From: Bacteroidota bacterium
GTDB taxonomy: Bacteria; Bacteroidota; Bacteroidia; Chitinophagales; LD1
Reading direction: 5' to 3'
NCBI GenBank assembly: GCA_947479455.1
Contig: CANJZE010000012.1
Location: 1-64,000 of the forward strand
Length of the DNA stretch: 64,000 nucleotides
Shown here: one piece after another, positions 25,201-33,105 of the stretch
Numbering within the stretch: position 1 is the stretch's first letter
Layout of the letters: every line of letters begins with the position of its first letter
The notes under the pieces: model-generated
Told to the model about the DNA's origin: nothing
What the model saw: the letters and a program-made list of their open reading frames with translations, nothing else
Database searches by the model: none
Made by a program: the position numbers and the translations under genes

Positions 25201-25560
25201 CAAGATTATTTGGTAATAGCAACGAATGACGCAGGCTGCATTGGCACTTTTAATTTTACGGCAAAAGTGATTCCCATCTACGATGTATTTTTACCAAACG
25301 CCTTTACACCAAACGGTGATGGCGTAAACGATTTCTGGCAAATGTTCGGGAGGTTTAAAGGAATGAAACAAGTGGAAGTAGCGGTGTTTAATCGCATTGG
25401 CGAAAAAGTTTTTCAGAGCAACGAACTCGATTTTAAATGGGACGGAAATTATAAAGGAGTGCATTCGCCACCCGGAGTTTATACCTACTACGCAAAATTT
25501 GTGTGGATGAACAACCACAGCGATTCAGATTATAAAGGAACAATTACGCTGTTGCAATAA
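22231..25560 (+). CDS. T9SS surface protein: L-type lectin, PKD, eight SprB repeats, type B sorting domain
   Basis: A 1109-residue exported protein (signal peptide MKKIFPFSFIFLFCLVALQS). Residues about 26-228 form a legume-type lectin domain (PFDFTFDVFLGTHDDGADGIVFVL, IGVELDTYDNSG, WHTVRFVWNP), suggesting glycan binding. A PKD domain follows (about 243-308, AWDFGDGTPVVHAQNPIHTF). Eight SprB-type repeats of about 75 residues fill 310-933, each with an N-terminal Cys motif (TNVxCFG or similar) and ending in a TQP/TEP signature. The C-terminus (about 1013-1109, FLPNAFTPNGDGVNDFW) is the gliding/type B sorting domain. The frame is open to 22138, but the ATG at 22231 begins the signal peptide. Likely a secreted adhesin. 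Confidence 0.88.
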   Translation: MKKIFPFSFIFLFCLVALQSYSQIWNYYGNTIQQSCQCYQLTDNVGSQSGSMWNLNQLNLNNPFDFTFDVFLGTHDDGADGIVFVLQNTNNTAPPSMGGGLGYSGFPNQSIGVELDTYDNSGAGEISQDHLALDLNGNTVTPTAGPVQMSGTSADVEDGAWHTVRFVWNPTTQTLSVYFDGVFRFQYTFPGGLANSVFAGNPNVYWGWTGATGGSFNTQSVCVHFTSDFLAGTNYSACGVDTVHFQSTATSGLSNIVDYAWDFGDGTPVVHAQNPIHTFPNIGTFDVLLTITDQSLCTATQTRQVVIYPVPVITPTHTNVACNGGLTGNATATASIGTQPYTALWSSVPSAVNPNGPTLFTNTNLSAGNYTVTITDFNSCSTSASYNITQPATALSATATSTNVTCFGANDGTAAITIGGGTTPYTYLGIGISAGVTNLTALAPNNYGGTVLDANGCSQAIAFVITEPTDIVINQTHTNIACFGNATGDITLNVSGGVGPMYSYNWNPNVSLSNIATSLAANTYNVTVIDQTNCQKTISVTLTQPAQPLTINVSSTNVSCFGFNNGTITIATSGGTPNYTYTWNPNVSTTNSATGLTPNSYSITVADANNCSVVPNVVISQPNQPLTLDTVATDLTCFQSSDGTVATNATGGTFPYTYNWNPNIGLVGSASSLPIGTYLVTVTDNNGCSGTASFGLTQPPLLTSSETHVDVLCNGNSTGSIDITVNGGTPIYSYAWNPNVSATNTVANIPAALYNVTITDAHGCSLIQTANVTEPPAIILFTTETDVLCNGDNTGTITATGSGGVLPYNFSATPDGVNILNAASGQFQNLFAGNYSVSVTDQHACVTTGTIMVNEPPILTDITTPTPTTCYHYSDGRVSVAVAGGVPQYSFEFSTGLIGDTGLLTGLIAGTYSVTVTDANGCTITDSAIVTQPDSVLIDITPNPTEVKLGDELQLASTTNQSGNVYFDWSPKFGLTCYDCNAPLFSGVYSQDYLVIATNDAGCIGTFNFTAKVIPIYDVFLPNAFTPNGDGVNDFWQMFGRFKGMKQVEVAVFNRIGEKVFQSNELDFKWDGNYKGVHSPPGVYTYYAKFVWMNNHSDSDYKGTITLLQ

Positions 25561-25569
25561 AAACAAAAC

Positions 25570-25632
25570 TGTCATACTGAGCTTGTCGAAGCATCTTCTC
25601 TTTCAAAACCCTTCGACAAGCTCAGCGTGACA
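25570..25632. repeat. Palindromic intergenic repeat (CTGAGCTTGTCGAAG type)
   Basis: Two 22-base arms (25570-25591 and 25611-25632) are inverted complements at 20 of 22 positions around a 19-base loop. The core CTGAGCTTGTCGAAG recurs at 48016-48067. It lies 10 bases after the lectin-protein stop codon and may also end transcription there. Confidence 0.75.
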
Positions 25633-25652
25633 ATCCCTAAAACAACAATCAC

Positions 25653-25865
25653 ATGGAAGAATATACCGAACAAGAGAAAAAAGATTTTGCGACCATTCAG
25701 TTAAAGCCGCGCGGGCCTGTAACTATTACAGGAAATTTTGAAATAATTTTAGAAGACGGAACTGTTTTAGAAAAACGTGAAAAGGTTTCGATTTGTCGCT
25801 GTGGTATGAGCCAAAAAATGCCGATTTGTGATGGTGCGCACAAAGCACTGGCAAGCATCATTTAG
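25653..25865 (+). CDS. CDGSH iron-sulfur domain protein
   Basis: A 70-residue protein with the motif C-x-C-x2-S-x3-P-x-C-D-G-x-H at residues 48-63 (Cys48, Cys50, Cys59, His63), which binds a redox-active [2Fe-2S] cluster with three Cys and one His. The N-terminal half (TIQLKPRGPVTITGNFEIIL) forms the beta cradle seen in bacterial stand-alone CDGSH proteins. Single domain, no export signal. The physiological partner is unknown. It converges on acs with six bases between the stops. Confidence 0.9.
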   Translation: MEEYTEQEKKDFATIQLKPRGPVTITGNFEIILEDGTVLEKREKVSICRCGMSQKMPICDGAHKALASII

Positions 25866-25871
25866 AAAAAC

Positions 25872-27764
25872 TTAAAGCGCTCCGGCTTTAATCAGTTCCA
25901 CTACCCCCGGGTCGAGCAACGTAGTTGTATCGCCAAGATTTGAAGTATCTCCCTCTGCAATTTTCCGAAGTATTCTGCGCATAATTTTTCCGCTTCGCGT
26001 TTTAGGTAAGCCGGCAACAATTTGAATTTTATCGGGTCGTGCAAAAGCACCAATGCGTTCGGTTACGTGTTTTTTAATTTCAGTTCGAAGGGTTTCTTCA
26101 TCCTCAATTTTTTTACTGCAAATAACAAAAGCATAAATGCCTTGTCCTTTTATATCGTGAGGGAAACCCACCACTGCTGTTTCAATTACATGTTCATGCA
26201 CGTCAATGGCATCTTCCACTTCACCCGTTCCAATTCGATGTCCCGAAACATTGATAACATCATCTACTCTTCCCGTAATTCTATAGTAACCGTTTTCATC
26301 TCTTCGGCAACCGTCACCTGTAAAGTAATAACCGTGATAAGTAGAAAAATAAGTTTGACGAAATCGTTCATGCGCACCGTAAAGTGTTCGTGCCATTCCG
26401 GGCCAGGGAAATTTGATGCAGAGATTTCCTTCAACATTATTCCCATCAATCTCCTCTCCTTTTTCGTTTAGCAAAACAGGTTGAATACCCGGAAGCGGCA
26501 ATGTTGCAAAAGCAGGTTTGAGTGGAGTAACATTAGCAATTGGCGAGATGAGCACTCCGCCAGTTTCTGTTTGCCACCAGGTATCAACAATGTCGCAATT
26601 TTCTTTGCCCACATTTTTGTGATACCAATGCCATGCTTCTTCGTTGATAGGCTCACCCACGGTGCCCAACACGCGCAGCGATGAAAGACTTTTTGTTTTA
26701 AAAATTTCTTCGCCATATGTTTGAAGCGAACGAATAGCGGTAGGGGCGGTATAAAAAATATTCACGCGGTGCTTGTCTATAATATCCCAAAATCTTCCGT
26801 GGTCAGGATGTGTGGGAACACCTTCGAACATAACTGTTGTTGCCCCATTTAACAGCGGTCCGTAAACAATGTATGAATGCCCTGTTACCCAGCCCACATC
26901 AGCGGTGCAGAAAAAGATTTCTTTCTCCTTGTAATTAAAAACGTTCAGAAAAGTGTAAGCCGAATAAACCATGTAGCCCGCAGTGGTATGTAATACGCCT
27001 TTGGGTTTTCCGGTAGAGCCCGAAGTGTAAAGAATGAAAAGCGAGTCTTCGGCATTCATGCTCTCCGCATCGTTTTGGTTCGAAACATTTTCAACCGCAT
27101 CACTCCAAAAAATATCTCTTCCGCCTTTCATCTCAATGTCGGAGTTGCGATGATTCAGCACTACACATTTTTCAATGCACGGGGTTTGCAGCATGGCATC
27201 GTCAGCAATTTTTTTCAAATCAATTTTCTTTTCTCCACGATAAACTGCATCGGCTGTAAGTAAAACTTTACAGGCACTATCATTAATTCTATCAGCAAGT
27301 GAGGAAGAAGAAAAACCGGCAAACACCACCGAATGCACTGCACCAACGCGCGCGCAGGCGAGCATGGCAATAGCCGCCTCGGGAACCATAGGCAGATAAA
27401 TGCAAACGCGGTCGCCACGATTTACGCCTAATCTTTTAAGCGCGTTTGCAAACTGGCAAACTTCTGCATGTAACTCTTTGTAAGTAAGTGTTCTGAAATT
27501 TTCGTTCGGGTGATTTGGTTCCCAGATAATGGCGATTTGATTTCCGCGGGTTTCTAAATGGCGGTCTAAACAATTCTCGGTGATGTTGCATTCACCTCCA
27601 TCAAACCATTTTACTTTCGGCTCAGTGAAATTCCAATCAAGAACCTTGTTCCATTTTTTTCGCCAAAAAAAACTGTCAGCTACTTCGCTCCAAAACGTTT
27701 CGGGTTGTTGAACGCTGCGTGCATATTCTTTTTTGTATTGTTCGAAAGAGGTGATTTGAAGCAT
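25872..27764 (-). CDS. acs: Acetyl-CoA synthetase
   Basis: A 630-residue AMP-forming ligase: acetate + ATP + CoA to acetyl-CoA + AMP + PPi. The ATP/AMP motif YTSGSTGKPKGV, the aryl-binding WWQTETGG, the DVINVSGHRIGT hinge and the C-terminal PKTRSGKIMRRILRKI with the acetylatable Lys are all present. The frame opens at 27836, but that would overlap the upstream DUF2442 gene; the ATG at 27764 gives the usual start LQITSFEQYKKEY and a length typical for Acs. It starts 11 bases after DUF2442 ends, so it may share the promoter of the DUF4160/DUF2442 pair. Confidence 0.95.
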   Translation of the reverse strand: MLQITSFEQYKKEYARSVQQPETFWSEVADSFFWRKKWNKVLDWNFTEPKVKWFDGGECNITENCLDRHLETRGNQIAIIWEPNHPNENFRTLTYKELHAEVCQFANALKRLGVNRGDRVCIYLPMVPEAAIAMLACARVGAVHSVVFAGFSSSSLADRINDSACKVLLTADAVYRGEKKIDLKKIADDAMLQTPCIEKCVVLNHRNSDIEMKGGRDIFWSDAVENVSNQNDAESMNAEDSLFILYTSGSTGKPKGVLHTTAGYMVYSAYTFLNVFNYKEKEIFFCTADVGWVTGHSYIVYGPLLNGATTVMFEGVPTHPDHGRFWDIIDKHRVNIFYTAPTAIRSLQTYGEEIFKTKSLSSLRVLGTVGEPINEEAWHWYHKNVGKENCDIVDTWWQTETGGVLISPIANVTPLKPAFATLPLPGIQPVLLNEKGEEIDGNNVEGNLCIKFPWPGMARTLYGAHERFRQTYFSTYHGYYFTGDGCRRDENGYYRITGRVDDVINVSGHRIGTGEVEDAIDVHEHVIETAVVGFPHDIKGQGIYAFVICSKKIEDEETLRTEIKKHVTERIGAFARPDKIQIVAGLPKTRSGKIMRRILRKIAEGDTSNLGDTTTLLDPGVVELIKAGAL

Positions 27765-27775
27765 ACAAGCTTTAT

Positions 27776-28075
27776 TTAAAAACTTGCATGAAAGATATCG
27801 TTCACCGGAAAAATCAAATCCCAGTTTTTGCCCCAAACTATATTGCCATTTTCAACTGAGAATTTCTTGAAATGTTTTGCTTGACTGTATAAACTGTAAT
27901 CGCCTTTTGCAAATTTTTTAATTGCCTGCGAAAAATCAATCACCTTCATTCGGTCGTTGCTAAACAGAACCAATATTTCATAACCACGCAAATGAACCGC
28001 GGCAGTTATTTTAATATTTTCTTGTTTACTTTTTCGCAGCTTACTTTTTGATGCTGTATGAATACTTGTTGCCAT
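27776..28075 (-). CDS. DUF2442 domain protein
   Basis: A 99-residue protein whose second half shows the DUF2442 signature: a short beta region (LRGYEILVLFSNDRMKVIDF) and the end VENGNIVWGKNWDLIFPV. The family is small, widespread, usually paired with DUF4160, and of unknown function; a toxin-antitoxin or regulatory role has been suggested from the pairing alone. The first 23 codons (28006-28075) overlap the end of the DUF4160 gene in another frame, longer than usual, so a later non-ATG start is possible. acs follows 11 bases downstream. Confidence 0.75.
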   Translation of the reverse strand: MATSIHTASKSKLRKSKQENIKITAAVHLRGYEILVLFSNDRMKVIDFSQAIKKFAKGDYSLYSQAKHFKKFSVENGNIVWGKNWDLIFPVNDIFHASF

Positions 28076-28311
28076 TTTTTTAAAATTTCCGGGTGATACT
28101 TTTCTATAAACGCACCTGCTTCTAATTTTTCTTTACCTACTAACTCCGGTTTTCCTTTTACCTTTTTCCATTGTAGTTCTAATTTCCCTTCATTAAATAT
28201 CAACTCACATTTCGATTCAAATTCGCCTCTGTTTACATACACATGAACAGGTAAATGGTCATTGGTGTAAAAGAAAAAAAAAAAACCAAGGTATTCGTAA
28301 ATTTTAGGCAT
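28006..28311 (-). CDS. DUF4160 domain protein
   Basis: A 101-residue protein starting MPKIYEYLGFFFFFYTNDHLPVHVYV, the conserved DUF4160 beginning (Tyr-Thr/Ser-Asn-Asp-His-x-Pro-x-His-Val), and containing KCELIFNEGKLELQW. Function unknown. The Phe run is encoded by 12 consecutive A/T pairs (28274-28285), prone to slippage that would switch the gene off. It overlaps the DUF2442 gene by 70 bases. A TATATTCG promoter-like box lies at 28327-28334, 16 bases before the start. Confidence 0.75.
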   Translation of the reverse strand: MPKIYEYLGFFFFFYTNDHLPVHVYVNRGEFESKCELIFNEGKLELQWKKVKGKPELVGKEKLEAGAFIEKYHPEILKKWQQVFIQHQKVSCEKVNKKILK

Positions 28312-28364
28312 GCTGCTTTTGCTAAGCGAATATAAATGTTTCTGTAACTGAGATAAGCATGAAA

Positions 28365-31300
28365 CTAAAACACTGCTCTTATCTCTGCTCTTCCTGTGTG
28401 AATCGGTTTCATAGTTGATTTATCACCAGCTGTAAAACCTGTCATGCGTCCATCGTAACTAATCGTGAGTTGAATATTGTTGAGTAAGGTTTGCGAGTAG
28501 CTCAAGTTCCAAACTAAATTATTTCCATTTCGCAAACCTTCGAGCATAGCGTATTCCAATTGCTGGTTCGGAAAGTTTTTGTCGTTGTATTTTATGGAAG
28601 CGTAAGAAAGATTTGCCTCCACTGCATTTTTGCCCTGACGATTGTATCTTCCATGCAAGGTGAGTTTGTGTTGTTGTGCTGTTTGTTTGCCAACAGTATC
28701 AGTTGGATTTACCTTCATGCTGAAATCGTATTTCAAACCAATGCGCAAAAATGTTTTGAGCTGATAAGTCAAATCTAAATTAGCATCGTTGTATGTGAAG
28801 CGGTATTTAAGGTCCCTGTAAAAATCAGATTGATTCGATTTCATACCGTTGGTATAAGTGCTTTGAATGTTGAACGATTTAAACGCATTCCAACGAACCG
28901 TAACTCCCTGCGATTGTATCACACGATTCTCATAACCCGAAGTAAGCAGTGTTCGATTGCGCGCGTAATTAAAATCAAATTGAAATCCATACTTAGGATC
29001 AAGGCGATTAAAGAAAAGTGAATTGCGGCTGCTGACAGCAGTAGAAACCAACTGGTCGTTTTCCTTTTTCAACGGAATTGGATTGAAGTAATCACCCACT
29101 TTTTTATTCTTATCGGCAAAGGTTTTTTTGGTGATAGAAATACTCCCAAACAAACTGAATCTGGCTACAAAGCCGCGCACCCCGCCTTTGTTCTTCCACA
29201 CCGCAGCGGGATTTATGTTGAGCACTTCGTTGAATTGATTGGTATTTACTGACACAAATTCAGGAGTAACAATAAAAGTTCGAAAGTAAGACGAGTCATA
29301 GGTAAATCCTGATGGCCGAAGAACAAACTCCGAAATATCCTTTACGCTATTTCCATTTTTATCCCCATCGGTCGGATAAATAAAATCTCCTTGATTAGTT
29401 GGAGAGGCGATATAAATAACCTGTGTTTTCTGCTGCCGTCCTGTGCCTATTTCATATAAAGTTGTCGAGCGAATCACTCCTTTAAGAATAGTGAAGTTGT
29501 AATCTACCCTTCCCAAATAAAAATGCTCGGGCTGTTGTGTGTTGAGCGAATCAAGATTTTTTGCGTGGCGATAAGTAAAACTGTAATTGAGCGTTTGGTT
29601 TTTTAGTGAATTGATTTGTCCGTTTACATTGATAGACTGTGCGCCATAAAATGCCTTTGCAAAACTGTTACCTAATGCACGATGCTCATAACGCATGGTA
29701 AATTCAATGCCGAATTTATTCACCGATGAATCGGCATTGTTCGCGTACACTTTATAATTCTGCCATAGGTAACTGTTCGAAGAAAGCGTATCGGCATTTT
29801 TGTTTTTGAGCATGTTTATTTCGTGGTCATATAGCACACCCACGCGCCAGCCTTTCATTTTTTGCGAAGCATAAAACAAATCAACTTTCGGGCGTATGTA
29901 GTTTGATTTGTTGGTAGTGGAAGAAGAATTCAAGTAAGAATTCACGAAGGAAATATTGAAACCGTTCTTCGAAAAATTTCCGTTGAAGCCGTTTTCGAAA
30001 CCGCGATAAACAGAATCCTGAATAAAGGTTTTGAAACGATAATTAATACTGCCCAAACCATTCCACAAATAACCAACTGATGCTGTGCCGAGATGTTCGT
30101 TGTATCGTTTTTCCTGTGTTGTCAAATTCCAATCGCGGTTAAACTCTACGTTTCGAAAGCGTTCAATGGTGTTAAATTTATTTTGGATGAACTCGTAATT
30201 CAAATCATAAATGATGCTTTGATTTTTTCTTAGCACCGAATCATTTTTAGTAACCACCGCACCGTGATAATTAGCACGTGCTGCAAAACCGAGATGCGAG
30301 TTATTGTCCTTAGTCGAAAACATATTTGGGTCGGTGTTGCTCATGGCTACTGAAGTTGAGAGCGTATTCGATTTATTGATTCTGAAATCGGCACCCACTT
30401 CATACATCTGCTGATATTTTGGAGTAACCAGAAAAATTACGGGCTCATAAGAACCCTGCAAATATTTTTTTCCGGTACTGTCAATGTAAGGTGCTACCCA
30501 TTGGTAAACTCTTCCGTTAGCAGTAGAAGAAGAGAGATAATAATTTCCGTTTCCATCGCCTTTGTAAGTAAAGTTGACCGAGTATTTTGCTTTAGTGGTA
30601 TCGGTGCTGTAAATAAAAACAGTGTACAGCGAATCGAGTAGTGTATCTTTCTTTTCATACAAAACGCGGTTCGCATCATACGTTACGCTATCCCAACCCT
30701 GGTAAAAAGCATTTTGAATACTGTCGCCCAGAGTGGAGAGAAAAAGTTTTTTATCGGCATTCAAACTTTGTTGCACGCTTTGATTTTTGCTGTCCTGCTC
30801 GCTGTAAAGACTAAAATGCACATCGGCATATTTGGTTAACAACTGTGTATTTGCAAAAGCGGCAGAGCGCAAATAATTTCTTTCACTGTACTCAAACTCC
30901 GTCACAATGCGAAGGTCTTTTGAAATTACCCTACGTGGCATAAAAGTGATTTCGCCAAGGTTGTAGTCGATAATGTAATCGCGATTAGCACCGCGTTCCA
31001 TTTTTGCTCCGTTAATAAAAACCTCTTCGCTGTTTGCCAAAATCACAATAAAGGTTTCGCCATTCGCGCCTGATAATTTGTAGGGTCCCTGATTGCCTTC
31101 TTTTACCACGAGCGTATTGCGCGCAAATTTTCCTTTTGAAATTCCCCCCGCAACTGCTGTTTTTACCACACCAACTTTCTTTATATCAAACGAGCCGCTG
31201 TAACTTCCGCCCTGATATTTTTTAGAAAACTTCATGAAGTAATCTTTGTCGGGATTGAACAAATCAAAATCGCCTACAATTACTTTGTGCTGGTCTTTAC

Positions 31301-31934
31301 GTATCTGAATAAAAATTTTGTCGAATTCCTGAATTTGTTGCGTGTTACCTTCAGGTTGAATGGGAATATTGCTATCGGTGATTGCGGCAGTAATTTCCAA
31401 ATCCTTGGTGAGCATGCCACTCAACTGCAAATTAAAAAGCGAGTTAAGCACCACATTCTGATTGCTGCCAAAAGCAATACTGCGAGCAAAACTTCCGTTG
31501 TAGTCGAGGTTTCCGAAGTCAATCAATTTGATTCCTACTTCATCGGGATTGTAGACAAAGGGACGAACGATTGAGTTTGAGTTCGCATCTAAATATTTTT
31601 GATAACTCTTGTTATAGGTTTCGTGTGCCAGCGCAAACGGATAAACACGAAAAAATATTTTCACCGAATCGGAAGCAGGTTTCTTCTTCCAAATCAATTT
31701 CGATTCAAACGCTTTAATGACATACGTTGAAGAGTCCAGAATTTCATTGCCGCTACTGCGAACTGCGATTGTACTAGGCACTACGCTCAAGCTATCAAGC
31801 AGTAGCGTATCGCTTTGGGTAGAAAAGCTTTTGAAGCGAATGTTAGAAAGAGATTGTGCATTAACCGCTGACCATTGGCTCTGGATAAGGAGCAATGCAA
31901 GAAATAACCGCGTAACTATCTTGAAACGATTCAC
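28365..31934 (-). CDS. Large outer-membrane beta-barrel protein, unknown function
   Basis: A 1189-residue protein with a signal peptide (MNRFKIVTRLFLALLLIQ, cleavage near VNAQ). The N-terminal third includes GNTQQIQEFDKIFIQIRKDQ and VGDFDLFNPDKDYFMKFSKK, a pattern I associate with a conserved, uncharacterised Bacteroidota outer-membrane family. After about residue 340 the protein is a long series of alternating amphipathic strands with aromatic girdles, ending in a strand with a terminal Phe, as in barrels. It is much shorter than SprA (over 2000 residues) and I do not call it SprA. No T9SS sorting domain. Transport or scaffold role is conceivable, but unproven. Confidence 0.65.
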   Translation of the reverse strand: MNRFKIVTRLFLALLLIQSQWSAVNAQSLSNIRFKSFSTQSDTLLLDSLSVVPSTIAVRSSGNEILDSSTYVIKAFESKLIWKKKPASDSVKIFFRVYPFALAHETYNKSYQKYLDANSNSIVRPFVYNPDEVGIKLIDFGNLDYNGSFARSIAFGSNQNVVLNSLFNLQLSGMLTKDLEITAAITDSNIPIQPEGNTQQIQEFDKIFIQIRKDQHKVIVGDFDLFNPDKDYFMKFSKKYQGGSYSGSFDIKKVGVVKTAVAGGISKGKFARNTLVVKEGNQGPYKLSGANGETFIVILANSEEVFINGAKMERGANRDYIIDYNLGEITFMPRRVISKDLRIVTEFEYSERNYLRSAAFANTQLLTKYADVHFSLYSEQDSKNQSVQQSLNADKKLFLSTLGDSIQNAFYQGWDSVTYDANRVLYEKKDTLLDSLYTVFIYSTDTTKAKYSVNFTYKGDGNGNYYLSSSTANGRVYQWVAPYIDSTGKKYLQGSYEPVIFLVTPKYQQMYEVGADFRINKSNTLSTSVAMSNTDPNMFSTKDNNSHLGFAARANYHGAVVTKNDSVLRKNQSIIYDLNYEFIQNKFNTIERFRNVEFNRDWNLTTQEKRYNEHLGTASVGYLWNGLGSINYRFKTFIQDSVYRGFENGFNGNFSKNGFNISFVNSYLNSSSTTNKSNYIRPKVDLFYASQKMKGWRVGVLYDHEINMLKNKNADTLSSNSYLWQNYKVYANNADSSVNKFGIEFTMRYEHRALGNSFAKAFYGAQSINVNGQINSLKNQTLNYSFTYRHAKNLDSLNTQQPEHFYLGRVDYNFTILKGVIRSTTLYEIGTGRQQKTQVIYIASPTNQGDFIYPTDGDKNGNSVKDISEFVLRPSGFTYDSSYFRTFIVTPEFVSVNTNQFNEVLNINPAAVWKNKGGVRGFVARFSLFGSISITKKTFADKNKKVGDYFNPIPLKKENDQLVSTAVSSRNSLFFNRLDPKYGFQFDFNYARNRTLLTSGYENRVIQSQGVTVRWNAFKSFNIQSTYTNGMKSNQSDFYRDLKYRFTYNDANLDLTYQLKTFLRIGLKYDFSMKVNPTDTVGKQTAQQHKLTLHGRYNRQGKNAVEANLSYASIKYNDKNFPNQQLEYAMLEGLRNGNNLVWNLSYSQTLLNNIQLTISYDGRMTGFTAGDKSTMKPIHTGRAEIRAVF

Positions 31935-32002
31935 CGTTGTAAAGAAAGTATAATGACCGAAGGGGGAAAATATTGTGGAAGAAGTGGGATATGTACAAAA
32001 TA

Positions 32003-32034
32003 ATAAGAGCCGGGCCCTGACCCCCGACTCTTAT
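32003..32034 (-). terminator. Terminator of B12-binding subunit gene
   Basis: ATAAGAGCCGGG and CCCGACTCTTAT pair with one mismatch around an 8-base loop; the minus strand continues into TTATTTTG. It lies 80 bases after the stop. Confidence 0.65.
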
Positions 32035-32113
32035 AAACTTAAGCACTATGGTATCTTCTTTTACGGCAGGTTTCCGGAAAAGGTTACACAGTTTCGAAAA
32101 AAAGTTTTTGGGA

Positions 32114-32521
32114 CTAAAAACTACGATGATCTTTCACCCAGTTTTGAATGTATCCTGCTATTTGAGCGGTAGGTGTGCCAGGAGGAAAAAGCTCTCCGCA
32201 ACCTTTGGCGCGAAGTTGTTGCATATCGTCATCGGGAATAATGCCGCCACCTGTAAGCAGCACATCGTTCATGCCTTTTTGTTTCATGAGTGTAAGCACT
32301 TTCGGGAAAACGGTATTGTGCGCTCCGCTTAAAATAGAAATGCCAATAGCATCTACATCTTCCTGCAATGCAGCGGTCACCACCATTTCGGGCGTTTGAC
32401 GCAAGCCGGTATAAATTACTTCCATACCTGCATCGCGCAAAGCCGAAGCAATCACTTTTGCTCCACGGTCGTGGCCGTCAAGTCCCACTTTTGCCACAAG
32501 AATTCTAATTGGTCTTTTCAT
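32114..32521 (-). CDS. Stand-alone cobalamin-binding domain of methylmalonyl-CoA mutase type
   Basis: A 135-residue protein that is a complete B12-binding domain: the lower-ligand loop [12 protein letters not shown] (Asp15-x-His17-x-x-Gly20), a SILSGAH strand and [12 protein letters not shown]. In acyl-CoA mutases this domain binds adenosylcobalamin and pairs with a separate catalytic chain when it is stand-alone, as in isobutyryl-CoA mutase or archaeal methylmalonyl-CoA mutase. The catalytic chain is not in the window. Length is normal for the small subunit. Flanked by terminators on both sides (32003-32034 and 32542-32574), so it is a single-gene unit. Confidence 0.88.
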   Translation of the reverse strand: MKRPIRILVAKVGLDGHDRGAKVIASALRDAGMEVIYTGLRQTPEMVVTAALQEDVDAIGISILSGAHNTVFPKVLTLMKQKGMNDVLLTGGGIIPDDDMQQLRAKGCGELFPPGTPTAQIAGYIQNWVKDHRSF

Positions 32522-32541
32522 AATTATTTAGTAAAAATAAA

Positions 32542-32574
32542 AATGCGGAATGAACTTACGTTTCATTCCGCATT
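32542..32574 (-). terminator. Terminator of hyperacidic protein gene
   Basis: Perfect 13-base arms (AATGCGGAATGAA and complement) with a 7-base loop; the minus strand continues into TTTATTTTTAC. It starts 22 bases past the stop codon at 32596. Confidence 0.75.
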
Positions 32575-32599
32575 CTGAATTCTTAATACCGCATTTTAA
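32565..32599. repeat. Degenerate heptanucleotide tandem repeat
   Basis: Units ATTCCGC, ATTCTGA, ATTCTTA, ATACCGC, ATTTTAA follow directly, the last including the stop codon of the hyperacidic protein gene. It overlaps the right arm of the terminator. Confidence 0.45.
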
Positions 32600-32994
32600 T
32601 AGTCGTCATCTAAAGGACTAGTCTTACCGAAGTCATCTTCATCATCTTCACCAAAGTCATCAAAATCTTCAAAGTCTTCATCGTCATACTCATCCTGCTT
32701 AGAGGCTTTTCTCCCCTTGCCGGAAGATTTCTTTTCAATGATATCTTCAAACTCTTCCATGCCCTCCATGCTCGCAATGTCATCTTCCGATGGCTCAACT
32801 TCCGGCTCTTCATCAGTTGCTGCTACTTCTTCTTCCAATTCCAAATCGTCATCGTCATCTTCATCTTCATTCGATTTTTTCTTTGAAGCTTTAACGGGAA
32901 TATCATCGTCATCATCATCGTCAACAACTTTTTTTGCTGCCGATTTTTTTAGCGGCTTGTCCTCTTCTTCATCGTTCTTTTTTTTGCGTGCCAT
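32596..32994 (-). CDS. Hyperacidic low-complexity protein
   Basis: A 132-residue protein with about 57 Asp/Glu residues, interspersed with Lys clusters (MARKKKNDEEEDKPLKKSAA, then runs of seven and five Asp). No folded domain, membrane segment or export signal is visible; it should be disordered. Acid blocks with Lys patches resemble histone-chaperone-like or ribosome-associated tails, but this is only a resemblance. Similar small acidic proteins occur in many Bacteroidota and are sometimes mislabelled. The gene stands alone between gltX and the B12 gene, with its own terminator (32542-32574). Confidence 0.7.
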   Translation of the reverse strand: MARKKKNDEEEDKPLKKSAAKKVVDDDDDDDIPVKASKKKSNEDEDDDDDLELEEEVAATDEEPEVEPSEDDIASMEGMEEFEDIIEKKSSGKGRKASKQDEYDDEDFEDFDDFGEDDEDDFGKTSPLDDDY

Positions 32995-33105
32995 AGTTTT
33001 CGGTTTTTAAAAGGGTTAAAAGATTTTATGGTAAATGTAATTTGACTTTAAACTAGCTGAGATTTTTCTGGAAATTTTATTTCAATAGGAAAGGTAAAAC
33101 CAATT

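Noticed and set aside
28365-31934. Possible SprA (gliding/T9SS translocon)
   Set aside because: It is half the size of SprA and lacks its C-terminal layout; called only an outer-membrane barrel.
32596-32994. DNA primase label often attached to acidic low-complexity proteins
   Set aside because: No primase motif or zinc-binding region; composition only.
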